Shown: positions 9,121 to 16,410 of the stretch, one piece after another
Numbering within the stretch: the stretch's first letter is position 1
Layout: each line of letters opens with the position of its first letter
Source of the DNA: Anaerorhabdus furcosa
GTDB taxonomy: Bacteria > Bacillota_I > Bacilli_A > Erysipelotrichales > Erysipelotrichaceae
Assembly (NCBI RefSeq): GCF_900167375.1
Contig: NZ_FUWY01000007.1
Span: 87,930 to 151,929, forward strand
Direction: 5' to 3'
DNA: 64,000 bases
Position numbers and translations under genes: made by a program
The notes under the pieces: model-generated
The model's database searches: none
The model's input: the letters and a program-made list of their open reading frames with translations, nothing else
Told to the model about the DNA's origin: nothing

Positions 9121-10083
9121 ATGAGTTGTATTGATTTCATCCTCGAAAATGGTGAAACGTGGTTAAAATATGCGGTCAAAATAAATGTTTTACAAGAAAA
9201 CAAGGATAGCTTAAAAGAGCTAAGACAGCAGGCGTTATGTGACCCGAAAATCAAGGAATATCTTACAGATGTTTCGAATTTTCATAGCTGTCTTGTAAGT
9301 AATCATAAAAACCCTGACTTAACTATGCACAAACTGCTGTTTTTATTAGAGCTTGGGTTTGACACGGACGTTGTGGAGATACAGGCGGGTGTGGATGAAA
9401 TTTTGGCACATATTGATGAAAACGGTGTTTATCAGTCACTGACTAATATTCCTAAACATTACGGCGGTAGTGGAGACAATACCTTTGGCTGGTGTTTGTG
9501 TGATGCGCCTCTGTTACTTCTTTTATTGCTAAAAGCAGGTGTTGACTACGATAAACATATTAAGCCAGGTGTTGAGTATCTTCTGAATTTTCACACACAG
9601 GACGGCTTCCCCTGTACTGTTTCCAAAGAACATGGAAAATTTAGAGGGCCGGGTCGAAAAGACGATTGCTGTCCCTTTGCTACACTGATGATGCTAAAAC
9701 TACTTTCTAATATTGAGCAGTATAAAAATAGTAAGATTGCTGAAGAAATAGCGTTGAGTTTTCTTTCTTTGTGGGAAAACAGCTTGGAAAAGCATCCCTA
9801 TATGTTTTATATGGGGACAGACTTTAGAAAGCTGAAAGCCCCGGCTATGTGGTATGATATTGTGAGTGTTGTTGATGTTTTAAGTCGCTTTGAAAATATA
9901 AAAAATGACAAGCGCTTTATTGAAATGGTTATGATTATAAAATCCAAACAGGATGAGAACGGTTTATTTACACCTGAATCTGTATATCAAAAGTTTAAGG
10001 GTTGGGATTTTGGGCAAAAGAAACAACCATCCCCATACCTAACCTATCTTTGTAGCCAAATTTTATTGCGGGCAGGCATATGA
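9121..10083 (+). CDS. Alpha/alpha-toroid (prenyltransferase/squalene-cyclase-like) protein
   Basis: A 320-residue protein. The repeated helical segments with GVDEILAHIDENGVYQ, GVEYLLNFHTQDGFP and SKQDENGLFTPES resemble the DG-x-W/F type repeats of the terpenoid cyclase/prenyltransferase toroid fold; no cyclase DxDD motif is seen. The start at 9121 has AGGAGG; the reading frame extends 15 codons upstream without a ribosome site. Codon choice (GCG, GGC, CGG, CAG) is visibly more GC-rich than its neighbours, and it sits directly after the tRNA-Ser terminator, so acquisition by transfer is likely. The function is unknown; in some genomes such proteins are annotated only as prenyltransferase-like. 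Confidence 0.6.
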   Translation: MSCIDFILENGETWLKYAVKINVLQENKDSLKELRQQALCDPKIKEYLTDVSNFHSCLVSNHKNPDLTMHKLLFLLELGFDTDVVEIQAGVDEILAHIDENGVYQSLTNIPKHYGGSGDNTFGWCLCDAPLLLLLLLKAGVDYDKHIKPGVEYLLNFHTQDGFPCTVSKEHGKFRGPGRKDDCCPFATLMMLKLLSNIEQYKNSKIAEEIALSFLSLWENSLEKHPYMFYMGTDFRKLKAPAMWYDIVSVVDVLSRFENIKNDKRFIEMVMIIKSKQDENGLFTPESVYQKFKGWDFGQKKQPSPYLTYLCSQILLRAGI

Positions 10084-10120
10084 GCCTTTTGCGCCTTTGC
10101 CCCATTGGGCCAAGACATAC

Positions 10121-10147
10121 GAATTGAGTAGAATCTTACTCTAATTC
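10121..10147 (+). repeat. Small hairpin after the toroid gene
   Basis: GAATTGAGTA and TACTCTAATTC can pair with one bulge. It lies in the 195-base gap between the toroid gene and the Nudix gene and has no T-run, so it is not a clear terminator. Confidence 0.3.
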
Positions 10148-10174
10148 AAAATAGCATTTTTGTATCGCTTTTTC

Positions 10175-10218
10175 AAAAAAGACATATTTTTTCCACTTAG
10201 AAAATGGTATGTCTTTTT
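10175..10218 (+). terminator. Intrinsic terminator
   Basis: A-rich arm ending GACATA (10175-10186) pairs with TATGTCTTTTT (10208-10218) over a 21-base loop. The arms supply the A- and T-runs of a bidirectional-looking terminator isolating the toroid gene from the Nudix gene. Confidence 0.55.
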
Positions 10219-10278
10219 CTGTATCTAAAACTATGATATATTGTAAATTAGATTATATTTGCTTGGGAGGTATAGAGC

Positions 10279-10809
10279 ATGGAATTATGGGATGTATATC
10301 ACAGTGACCGAACAAAGACAAATAAAACGATGATTCGAGGAGATGAATTTGAAAATGATTCCTATCATTTAGTAGTTCATGCCTGTATTTTTAATTCAAA
10401 AAATGAAATGTTAATTCAACAAAGACAACCATTTAAATCAGGATGGTCAAATATGTGGGACATAACTGTTGGAGGAAGTGCTGTATCAGGTGAAAGTAGT
10501 CAAAGGGCAATAGAAAGAGAGCTATTTGAAGAAATCGGGTTAGAAATTGATTTGCAAAATATCCGTCCTCACTTAACAATCAATTTTGATCAAGGTTTTG
10601 ACGATGTATACTTGATTGAAAAAGAAGTTGATACTGAAAAGTTAAAATTACAATATGAAGAAGTTCAGCGAGTAAAATGGTCTTCTATAGATGAAATATA
10701 TCAAAAGATAGATGAAGGTACATTTATTCCCTACTATAAAAGTTTCATTCAATTGCTTTTTGATATAAGAAAACAATATGGATGTCAGCAAACAGTCGAT
10801 CATCAGTAG
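10279..10809 (+). CDS. Nudix hydrolase, isopentenyl-isomerase-like
   Basis: A 176-residue Nudix protein. The Nudix box begins at GSAVSGE and continues through RELFEEIG (about residues 72-95), giving the Mg-binding glutamates. The opening WDVYHSDR, the QRQPFKSGWSNMWD segment and overall layout match the COG1443 group (Idi/YfcD-like), which hydrolyses nucleotide or other diphosphates. The Idi-specific catalytic cysteine is not evident, so isomerase activity is doubtful. GGGAGG precedes the ATG. It begins a likely run of small enzymes (deaminase, PAP2, lipoprotein). Confidence 0.75.
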   Translation: MELWDVYHSDRTKTNKTMIRGDEFENDSYHLVVHACIFNSKNEMLIQQRQPFKSGWSNMWDITVGGSAVSGESSQRAIERELFEEIGLEIDLQNIRPHLTINFDQGFDDVYLIEKEVDTEKLKLQYEEVQRVKWSSIDEIYQKIDEGTFIPYYKSFIQLLFDIRKQYGCQQTVDHQ

Positions 10810-10859
10810 ATTGAATTAGAAATCATTTTTATGATTCAATTCAAGCAGAAAGGATTATC

Positions 10860-11294
10860 ATGGAAAACATAGCAATTGAGAATAAAATGTATCAAATGGC
10901 GATTGAACTGATTGAAAGTCGCTATCCTGTTGGATGGGGTGGTGCTGCCGTCATCCATACTGCTAACGATAATTATTATTCAAGTGTTGCATTAGAAACA
11001 GCAAATGGAAGTGCACAGTTATGTATAGAAGTCGGTGCAATGTGCGATGCTCATAAATTTAATGAGAAAGTAACTCATTGTTTATGTGTTGTACGTGATG
11101 ATGAAAAGTCATCCTTCAAAGTTTTATCTCCTTGTGGTATTTGCCAAGAGAGATTGCGCTATTGGGGAAAAGATGTTTTGGTGGGTGTTACTACAAGTGA
11201 CCATCAACTTAAATTCATAGAATTATCAAAACTTCAACCTCATCATTGGTCAGATGCTTATCCAGCAGAAGAATTAGAGCATTTTGAAGAATAA
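10860..11294 (+). CDS. Cytidine deaminase-family enzyme
   Basis: A 144-residue zinc deaminase. CIEVGA supplies the first zinc cysteine and the proton-shuttle glutamate, and SPCGICQERL supplies the two other cysteines, which is the complete CxE/PCxxC site of the cytidine deaminase clan. The size and motif spacing fit tetrameric cytidine deaminase/blasticidin deaminase-like enzymes. Physiological substrate is probably a free cytidine nucleoside, but this is inferred from family. It follows the Nudix gene by 50 bases on the same strand. Confidence 0.75.
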   Translation: MENIAIENKMYQMAIELIESRYPVGWGGAAVIHTANDNYYSSVALETANGSAQLCIEVGAMCDAHKFNEKVTHCLCVVRDDEKSSFKVLSPCGICQERLRYWGKDVLVGVTTSDHQLKFIELSKLQPHHWSDAYPAEELEHFEE

Positions 11295-11371
11295 CAGATG
11301 GAAATACATCAAAGGAAGTTAAGTATAGTGGGTGGACAAACCTACTTAAAAACCATAGGTAATATAAGACA

Positions 11372-11926
11372 ATGATAACTCAAATTGATTTACAAATTAT
11401 GGAATGGATTCAAAATCATCTACAATCGGAGATGATGACTTTTATTATGAAGTTTTTTACTCATGTGGGTGATTTGATGTTGCTGTGGGCAATATTGTTG
11501 ATCATCTATTTTTTATTTAAGAAAGATAAAATGAGATCAAAAAAAATATTCTTTTCTTTACTTTTAACATTTATTATCAGTGAAATTATTTTGAAGAATA
11601 TTGTAAAACGACCAAGACCATTTGTTGAGAATAAACATTTGCAATCACTTATACACGATCCAACATCATATTCATTTCCATCAAGCCATAGTGCTACCTC
11701 ATTTGCAGTAGCCTCATCACTTACAAAGATTAAGCCATGGGTTACTATAGGTTCCTATGTGTTAGCTGCATGTATTGCATTTTCAAGAGTATATTTGAAT
11801 GTTCATCATCCAAGCGATATTCTCATAGGTGCTCTTATCGGTATTTGTGCATCTAAGTTTATAGATTATGTGCTAAAGAAAATTGATTTGAATAAATCTA
11901 AAAAGAGTGAGGAAATTAACTTATGA
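11372..11926 (+). CDS. PAP2-family membrane phosphatase
   Basis: A 184-residue integral membrane enzyme. The three phosphatase signature parts are KNIVKRPRPF, SFPSSHSAT and SRVYLNVHHPSDI, the last with the catalytic histidine and aspartate. About five hydrophobic segments are visible. Family members dephosphorylate undecaprenyl diphosphate or phosphatidylglycerophosphate at the membrane. The ribosome site is weak (TAGGTAATATAAGACA). Its last bases overlap the next gene (ATGA), implying coupled translation. Confidence 0.8.
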   Translation: MITQIDLQIMEWIQNHLQSEMMTFIMKFFTHVGDLMLLWAILLIIYFLFKKDKMRSKKIFFSLLLTFIISEIILKNIVKRPRPFVENKHLQSLIHDPTSYSFPSSHSATSFAVASSLTKIKPWVTIGSYVLAACIAFSRVYLNVHHPSDILIGALIGICASKFIDYVLKKIDLNKSKKSEEINL

Positions 11927-12315
11927 AAAAAATGATGAAGATCTTGATTTGTATTGTCCTTGTTAGCCAACTCTTTGGATGCGAATCAAGTCCAACTAAT
12001 TTAAAGAAAGTAATCACTTTGGATATAGAAAACATGAAAGTTGATTTCTATGTTGATAAGACCGACAAAACCTTAAAATTTACAAGTGATAAAAAAGCAT
12101 ATTATAATGCAGATGATGCGAAGCAAGAACTTATTATTGACAAGGAGTACTTTATTTATTGTGACTCATTGTCCACTGATTCGATTATCTACAATGGAGA
12201 AATTATCTTGCCATTGGATACTTTTGAGTGGTCAGATGATGAATCAACTTCTAATATAGCTTCGGTCTATGTATTGAATAAAAATATTGAATACCAATTT
12301 ATACCTAATAAATAA
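11923..12315 (+). CDS. Small lipoprotein, unknown function
   Basis: A 130-residue lipoprotein with a signal peptide of about 20 residues ending at LFGC. The mature part is acidic and lacks recognisable motifs. Start overlaps the PAP2 gene by four bases, so the two are one transcription unit and it may act at the outer membrane face with that enzyme (inference). Confidence 0.65.
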   Translation: MKKMMKILICIVLVSQLFGCESSPTNLKKVITLDIENMKVDFYVDKTDKTLKFTSDKKAYYNADDAKQELIIDKEYFIYCDSLSTDSIIYNGEIILPLDTFEWSDDESTSNIASVYVLNKNIEYQFIPNK

Positions 12316-12325
12316 GTAAAAGAAA

Positions 12326-12349
12326 AACCTGCATCAATCGATACAGGTT
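12326..12349 (-). terminator. tRNA-Leu terminator
   Basis: On the minus strand a ten-bp stem (one G-U pair, GATT loop) is followed by TTTCTTTT. It lies 11 bases beyond the tRNA-Leu 3' end. Confidence 0.75.
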
Positions 12350-12360
12350 GAAGTACAAAA

Positions 12361-12447
12361 TGGTGCCCCAGGCCGGACTCGAACCGGCACAGTATTGCTA
12401 CCGACGGATTTTGAGTCCGTTGCGTCTACCAATTTCACCACTAGGGC
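12361..12447 (-). tRNA. tRNA-Leu (CAA)
   Basis: The 87-base class II tRNA has acceptor GCCCTAG paired to CTGGGGC (one G-U), discriminator A and encoded CCA. The anticodon loop CTCAAAA gives CAA (codon UUG). T-arm GGTTCGAGTCC and a long variable arm are present. Confidence 0.95.
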
Positions 12448-12459
12448 ATGTGCTTTAAT

Positions 12460-12488
12460 ATTGTACCTTATGAAATCATAAAAATCAA
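12460..12488 (-). promoter_or_regulatory. Promoter of tRNA-Leu
   Basis: Read on the minus strand: TTGATT (12488-12483), 17-base spacer, TACAAT (12465-12460), ending about 12 bases before the tRNA. Confidence 0.75.
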
Positions 12489-12528
12489 CTTGAAATCGTT
12501 GCAATAAAGTAGCGAAAGGAGTGAAAAG

Positions 12529-13041
12529 ATGAAGATTGCTTTCTTAGACCGTGATGGAACAATTAATTTAGATTATCCTAATCAAATGTGGGCAAAAGTG
12601 AAGGAACCAGAATTTCTTGAAGGAAGTTTTGAGGGGCTGAAATTTATTTTAAGCCAAGGTTATCAGATTATCATCATTACAAATCAATACATTATCCAAG
12701 ATGGAATTATTACAGAGAAGCAGTATCATGAATTTCATAATCTATTTTTAAATCGATTAAAAAAAGAAGGGATAACAATTTTAGATACGTTTTATTGTCC
12801 TCATAATGATAGTGAAGCTTGTAGTTGCAAAAAACCAAAAGATGGATTGATTAGGCAAGCACTACAAAAATATCCAAGTATTGATTTATCAAACTCATTT
12901 TATGTAGGTGATAGTCTTTGTGATAAACAATTAGCGAATACAATGAAATTACCATTCTATACAAATAACTTAGCCTTAAAGGAAGATTCATTTTATATCA
13001 AGAATTTGAATGATTTAAGAAATTATATCAAGAAGAAATAG
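12529..13041 (+). CDS. HAD-IIIA phosphatase, GmhB/HisB-like
   Basis: A 170-residue HAD phosphatase. FLDRDGTINLD is the nucleophile motif, IIITNQ motif II, and YVGDSLCD motif IV. A zinc-binding loop CPHNDSEACSC has the C-x-H...C-x-C pattern of D-glycero-D-manno-heptose-bisphosphate 7-phosphatase and histidinol-phosphatase. No heptose genes are nearby, so the true substrate is open. The start has AGGAG and the next Nudix gene follows ten bases after the stop, so both are probably cotranscribed. Confidence 0.8.
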   Translation: MKIAFLDRDGTINLDYPNQMWAKVKEPEFLEGSFEGLKFILSQGYQIIIITNQYIIQDGIITEKQYHEFHNLFLNRLKKEGITILDTFYCPHNDSEACSCKKPKDGLIRQALQKYPSIDLSNSFYVGDSLCDKQLANTMKLPFYTNNLALKEDSFYIKNLNDLRNYIKKK

Positions 13042-13051
13042 AGGTATATTT

Positions 13052-13552
13052 ATGGAGAAATGGGATGGCTATGATTGTGTGTGTAATCCTCTAAACTTAA
13101 CATTAATACGGGGAGAGCCAATACCAGTAGGTGTGTATCATATAGAAGTCATTGTAATTGTTGCGTCGAATGATGGAGAATTTTTACTAATGCAAAGGTC
13201 ATTGGATAAGAAAGAGTTTCCGGGTTATTATGAGCCAGGGGCATCCGGTAGTGTGCTTCAAGGGGAAACAATTTTAGAGGGAGCATTTAGAGAACTAGAG
13301 GAAGAAACTGGGATCGTCGCTCATAATATGATATTTATTGAAAGATCAGTAAGAATTGAATATAAAACAATATACTATGTCTATTACACAATTTACGAGG
13401 GTGATAAAAATAAAATATCACTACAAGAAACTGAAACGATTAGCTTCAAATGGTTAAGCAAAGAAGAGATGAGAAAATCCTTTGATGAAGAGTGGTTACT
13501 TCTTATGTTTAAAGAGGCAATGGATTTTGTGATAAAGAAGATGTTGGTGTAA
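13052..13552 (+). CDS. Nudix hydrolase
   Basis: A 166-residue Nudix protein with the box starting GSVLQGE and ending RELEEETG (about 69-91). It is related in layout to the Nudix protein at 10279 (both open with a W-D start and belong to the Idi-like COG1443 type), so the pair may be diverged paralogues. It probably cleaves a nucleoside or isoprenoid diphosphate; the substrate is unknown. It is coupled by close spacing to the HAD-IIIA phosphatase. Confidence 0.75.
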   Translation: MEKWDGYDCVCNPLNLTLIRGEPIPVGVYHIEVIVIVASNDGEFLLMQRSLDKKEFPGYYEPGASGSVLQGETILEGAFRELEEETGIVAHNMIFIERSVRIEYKTIYYVYYTIYEGDKNKISLQETETISFKWLSKEEMRKSFDEEWLLLMFKEAMDFVIKKMLV

Positions 13553-13599
13553 CTTACTGCTCTTGATTAATACCTCTACAATTCTCAAAAAAAGAATGA

Positions 13600-13605
13600 T
13601 ATAAT
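13600..13605 (+). promoter_or_regulatory. -10 element of the Lys-rich protein gene
   Basis: TATAAT 45 bases before the ATG at 13650; no strong -35 is seen upstream. Confidence 0.4.
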
Positions 13606-13649
13606 ATAACTAATCACAGAGGCATCGTGATGGGAAAGGGGTACTTAGA

Positions 13650-14081
13650 ATGGCAGAAAAAAAAGAAGTTAAAAAAGCAAAAGCAACTACTAAGAAAGAA
13701 CCTACTAAAAAGGCAGCGAAGGTGACAGAAAAGAAGGTTGCAGAAAAGAAAGTTACAGAAAAGAAAGCGCCAGCTAAAAAAGCTGCACAAAAAGAAAAAG
13801 TAACTAAAAAAACGATGCAAGATTACATCGATGTAATTAACTGGAAGAAATGGGAAGCACATCACATGAATTGGCTTTATATTGAAGTGAATGCAGGTGA
13901 CTTGTTGACTGAGTGTGAAGCAGGTGTAAACAACATTCAAGCATGTTGTAAAGCAATTTTAGATTGTATGCTTGAAGGTGATGCATTTATTGTTGAACCA
14001 ACTGTAAAAACTAAAATAGCTGATTCATTAACTGTTCGCTATTATGTAGATAATTTAAGTCCTGAACGTAACAAATACTAA
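13650..14081 (+). CDS. Protein with histone H1-like Lys/Ala tail
   Basis: A 143-residue protein in two parts. Residues 1-55 are nearly all Lys, Ala, Thr and Glu, with repeated AEKK/TEKK/PAKKAA units like histone H1 or Hc1-type tails; they are probably disordered and nucleic-acid-binding. Residues 56-143 are an ordinary globular domain with several Trp and Cys (for example NWKKWEAHHMNW and NNIQACCKAILDC) that I do not recognise. Own promoter and strong terminator, so it is monocistronic. A role in nucleoid or RNA binding is inferred from composition only. Confidence 0.65.
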   Translation: MAEKKEVKKAKATTKKEPTKKAAKVTEKKVAEKKVTEKKAPAKKAAQKEKVTKKTMQDYIDVINWKKWEAHHMNWLYIEVNAGDLLTECEAGVNNIQACCKAILDCMLEGDAFIVEPTVKTKIADSLTVRYYVDNLSPERNKY

Positions 14082-14659
14082 GTCGCCTTGGCGACTTTTC
14101 TTTTTATTAAATAGAGTAGAATGGGTGTTGTTACACAAAATATGACTTCAACTAATCCATTAATACTTCCATAATACATGGTGATAGAAAAACAGATTCC
14201 AATCATTACAAGATAGAGACTGTACAAAATAGAAAGTTGTTTGATTGCGTAAAAACTAGTCATGGAAGCAATTTTATATAAACAAAGATTATATAAAATA
14301 AAAGCTAGATAGGCAGTGGCAACATGAAGAAATCCCATCAATGAAATTCCCTTTTCATAAGGAATAAGAGCGGATATCAACATCGTTATAAATGTTATAA
14401 GGATAAGTTGAGGCTTTAATTTTATAATCTTGTATAGTGTATAAAGTAAGTAAGCGTGTGTTAGTATGGAAACCAAGAGCCAAACCATAAATAAGGGTTG
14501 AGTAAGTGGCTGATTAGCAAGATAAGTAAAATTATTTGTTAGCATATTGGCTTTAGAACCAAGAAATATTGTCAATCCGGGTACAATAAAACAGCTACTT
14601 AGACAAAGTAGAAATGAAATTAATTTTTGATTTAATTTAGATTTACTTGATTTTTGCAT
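14078..14659 (-). CDS. Multi-spanning membrane protein, unknown
   Basis: A 193-residue protein with about six hydrophobic segments after a basic N-terminus (MQKSSKSKLNQK). No transport or enzyme motif is recognised. The frame extends 28 codons further upstream, but that part overlaps the divergent pheA promoter and lacks a ribosome site. The chosen ATG at 14659 also has no clear site: it starts a few bases after a TACAAT -10 box, so the mRNA may be nearly leaderless. Start uncertain. Confidence 0.5.
   Translation of the reverse strand: MQKSSKSKLNQKLISFLLCLSSCFIVPGLTIFLGSKANMLTNNFTYLANQPLTQPLFMVWLLVSILTHAYLLYTLYKIIKLKPQLILITFITMLISALIPYEKGISLMGFLHVATAYLAFILYNLCLYKIASMTSFYAIKQLSILYSLYLVMIGICFSITMYYGSINGLVEVIFCVTTPILLYLIKRKVAKAT
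14080..14097. terminator. GC-rich terminator shared by convergent genes
   Basis: AAGTCGCC and GGCGACTT form an eight-bp stem with a two-base loop followed by TTCTTTTT. The stops of the flanking convergent genes (14081 and 14078) lie at its left edge. Confidence 0.8.
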
Positions 14660-14661
14660 GG

Positions 14662-14671
14662 TACAATTGTA
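14662..14671. promoter_or_regulatory. Palindromic back-to-back -10 element
   Basis: TACAATTGTA reads TACAAT on both strands. Rightward, with a TGG extension, it suits pheA; leftward it suits the membrane protein gene. Both cannot be used at once. Confidence 0.4.
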
Positions 14672-14700
14672 GCATGAATTTATATTTTGGGAGACAGAGA

Positions 14701-15534
14701 ATGGAAAAATTAAAAGTTGGATATCAAGGAGAACATGGTACATTTAGTGAAATTGCCGTATGTCAGTATTACAAGAATATAGAAATTGAACAAAGAAGTT
14801 ATAAGAATTTTATTGATATTTTAAATGATTTAGAAAGCGGTGTTTTAGATACAGCACTTTTACCTGTTGAGAATAGTACAACGGGAATTATTTATCGTAC
14901 CTATGATTTACTTGCGAGTCGTGATGTTTTTGCGATTGGTGAGCAAAACGTTAGAATACAAGAAAACTTAATTGGTATACAGGGTTCAAAAATAGAAGAG
15001 ATTAAAGAAGTTTATAGTCATCCAGAAGCTTTAGGACAATGTACTGGTTTCTTTAATACGCATCCATGGATGAAACCAGTTTCTTATCAAGATACTGCAA
15101 AGAGTGTTGAATTTATTAAGGAGTGTAATGATCCAACTAAAGGGGCACTCGCAAGTTATTTAGCGGCAGAATATTATGATTGCCCTATTCTTGAAAAGAA
15201 TGTGAACGATAATGCATTAAACACAACTCGCTTTCTTTGCGTATGTAAGGGCGAAAGAATTGTAGAGAATGCAAATAAAATAAGTATGTACTTTGTTGTA
15301 AACCATGAACCAGGTGCACTTTATGAGGTGATTAAAATATTCGCAGAGAATCACCTAAATATGTTAAAATTAGAGTCTAGACCAATTCAAGGTCGATTGT
15401 TTGAGTATTGTTTCTATATTGATTTTGATGGTAGCCTTGATAATCCTGTTGTTCAAGAAGTCATTGCGAAAGTTAAAGGTCATTGTGTAGAAATGAAATG
15501 TTTAGGTTCATATCGAAAATCGATGGAGGATTAA
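14701..15534 (+). CDS. pheA: Prephenate dehydratase
   Basis: A 277-residue monofunctional enzyme converting prephenate to phenylpyruvate. GYQGEHGTFSE opens the catalytic domain, the LPVENS motif follows, and NALNTTRFL holds the catalytic Thr-Arg. The C-terminal ACT domain contains ESRPIQGRLFEY, the phenylalanine-binding region, so feedback inhibition by Phe is expected from family knowledge. There is no chorismate mutase domain. GGGAGA precedes the ATG at 14701; an in-frame upstream ATG has no site. It is separated from the aro operon by the thioredoxin-like lipoprotein. Confidence 0.93.
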   Translation: MEKLKVGYQGEHGTFSEIAVCQYYKNIEIEQRSYKNFIDILNDLESGVLDTALLPVENSTTGIIYRTYDLLASRDVFAIGEQNVRIQENLIGIQGSKIEEIKEVYSHPEALGQCTGFFNTHPWMKPVSYQDTAKSVEFIKECNDPTKGALASYLAAEYYDCPILEKNVNDNALNTTRFLCVCKGERIVENANKISMYFVVNHEPGALYEVIKIFAENHLNMLKLESRPIQGRLFEYCFYIDFDGSLDNPVVQEVIAKVKGHCVEMKCLGSYRKSMED

Positions 15535-15535
15535 T

Positions 15536-16168
15536 ATGAAAAAAATAGTTTGTTTATTATTGGCTTTACTGCTTGTGGGATGTGCGACAACAACTGCACC
15601 TACACCAACACCTGAAGAAACAGGAAAGCCAAGTAGTAATGTTGGTTGTGATGTAACAAGTCAGTGTGAAGAGGGAGAAAAAGCAGATATGAGTGCTTAT
15701 GAAAACTTTATGGATACCGATCACGTTTTCCGTTCAATTTCTATGCAAGAAGGAAATGAACTGTTAGAGAGTGATAAAACTTTTGTTTTATACTATGGTT
15801 TTTCTACATGTCCTTGGTGTATTGAATTATTACCAATACTAAATGATATAGCGAAAGAAAATGAGTATGCTGTGCATTATGTAAATGTGCGACCTGAAGG
15901 AACAGATTCAAGTTTCGATATTCGTGTGGATACCAATCCAGATTATGTTAAGCTTACAGAAATCGTGAGTGATTATCTTCCAGTAAACGATGAAGGGGTT
16001 AAAAGATTATCCGTTCCTTTTGTCTTCTTTGTAAAAGATGGTGAAATAGTAGAAACTCATATTGGTACCTTAGATACCCACGATGCTAAGGAAAGAGTCA
16101 TGACAGAAGATGAAAAAGCAGAATTAACTACAATTTTGCAACAAGATTTTCAAAAAATGAAAAAATAG
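15536..16168 (+). CDS. Thioredoxin-like lipoprotein
   Basis: A 210-residue exported lipoprotein. The signal peptide ends at LLVGC, a Thr/Pro linker follows, and from about residue 60 there is a thioredoxin fold with the redox motif FSTCPWCIELLP. CPWC is unusual compared with CGPC or CPHC. The cis-proline is probably in RLSVPFVFFV. It likely acts as an extracellular thiol reductase or disulfide exchanger (inference). It starts two bases after the pheA stop, so it shares that transcript. Confidence 0.75.
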   Translation: MKKIVCLLLALLLVGCATTTAPTPTPEETGKPSSNVGCDVTSQCEEGEKADMSAYENFMDTDHVFRSISMQEGNELLESDKTFVLYYGFSTCPWCIELLPILNDIAKENEYAVHYVNVRPEGTDSSFDIRVDTNPDYVKLTEIVSDYLPVNDEGVKRLSVPFVFFVKDGEIVETHIGTLDTHDAKERVMTEDEKAELTTILQQDFQKMKK

Positions 16169-16189
16169 TAAATAATTTTCAGAAAAATA

Positions 16190-16217
16190 TTGAAAATATA
16201 TTCATGTATGTTAAAAT
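16190..16217 (+). promoter_or_regulatory. Promoter of the aromatic operon leader
   Basis: TTGAAA (16190-16195), 16-base spacer, TAAAAT (16212-16217) with TGT extended -10. Predicted start near 16224, 18 bases before the leader peptide. Confidence 0.7.
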
Positions 16218-16241
16218 AGGACTATATTCGAGGTAAAGATT

Positions 16242-16289
16242 ATGAAACAAAACAATATTTTGAAAGGATTCTTTTATTACTTTAGATAG
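16242..16289 (+). CDS. Aromatic amino acid leader peptide (MKQNNILKG-FFYYFR)
   Basis: A 15-codon reading frame with its own ribosome site (GAGGTAAAGATT) starts about 18 bases after the predicted transcription start and ends in TAG. Residues 10-14 are Phe-Phe-Tyr-Tyr-Phe: five consecutive aromatic codons (TTC TTT TAT TAC TTT) in a 15-residue peptide, directly upstream of the shikimate operon. The composition and position are those of an attenuation leader peptide in which ribosome stalling reports low charged tRNA-Phe or tRNA-Tyr. It is not expected to have a function as a protein. Confidence 0.82.
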   Translation: MKQNNILKGFFYYFR

Positions 16290-16302
16290 CAGGGTGATGT
16301 CA

Positions 16303-16391
16303 ATAGATATTGCCCATTTCTTGTGACTTGGCATATCTATGGTAAATATACTTAATAAAACCATATAGATTGCCTATATGGTTTTTATTTT
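16303..16391 (+). promoter_or_regulatory. Attenuator: competing hairpins and terminator before aroB
   Basis: Four segments are visible. Segment 1 (16303-16314) pairs with segment 2 (16330-16340) over 11 bp with one bulge. Segment 2 extended to 16342 (ATCTATGG) can instead pair with segment 3 (16361-16370) with a two-base bulge. Segment 3 within 16357-16368 pairs perfectly with segment 4 (16374-16385), a 12-bp stem with a five-base loop followed by TATTTT. This is the classic 1:2/3:4 stop versus 2:3 go arrangement. Segment 1 lies 13 bases after the leader stop, so exactly how a stalled ribosome blocks it needs testing. Confidence 0.75.
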
Positions 16392-16410
16392 AGACTGGTG
16401 AGGGAAAAGT

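Noticed and set aside
16179..16364. Minus-strand frame across the aromatic leader
   Set aside because: It is the complement of the leader hairpins, with no ribosome site or familiar sequence.
16169..16410. T-box riboswitch before aroB
   Set aside because: AGGGTGATGTC looks faintly like a T-box, but the leader from promoter to terminator is under 170 bases, lacks a specifier stem and the conserved T-box bulge, and instead has a translated Phe/Tyr peptide.
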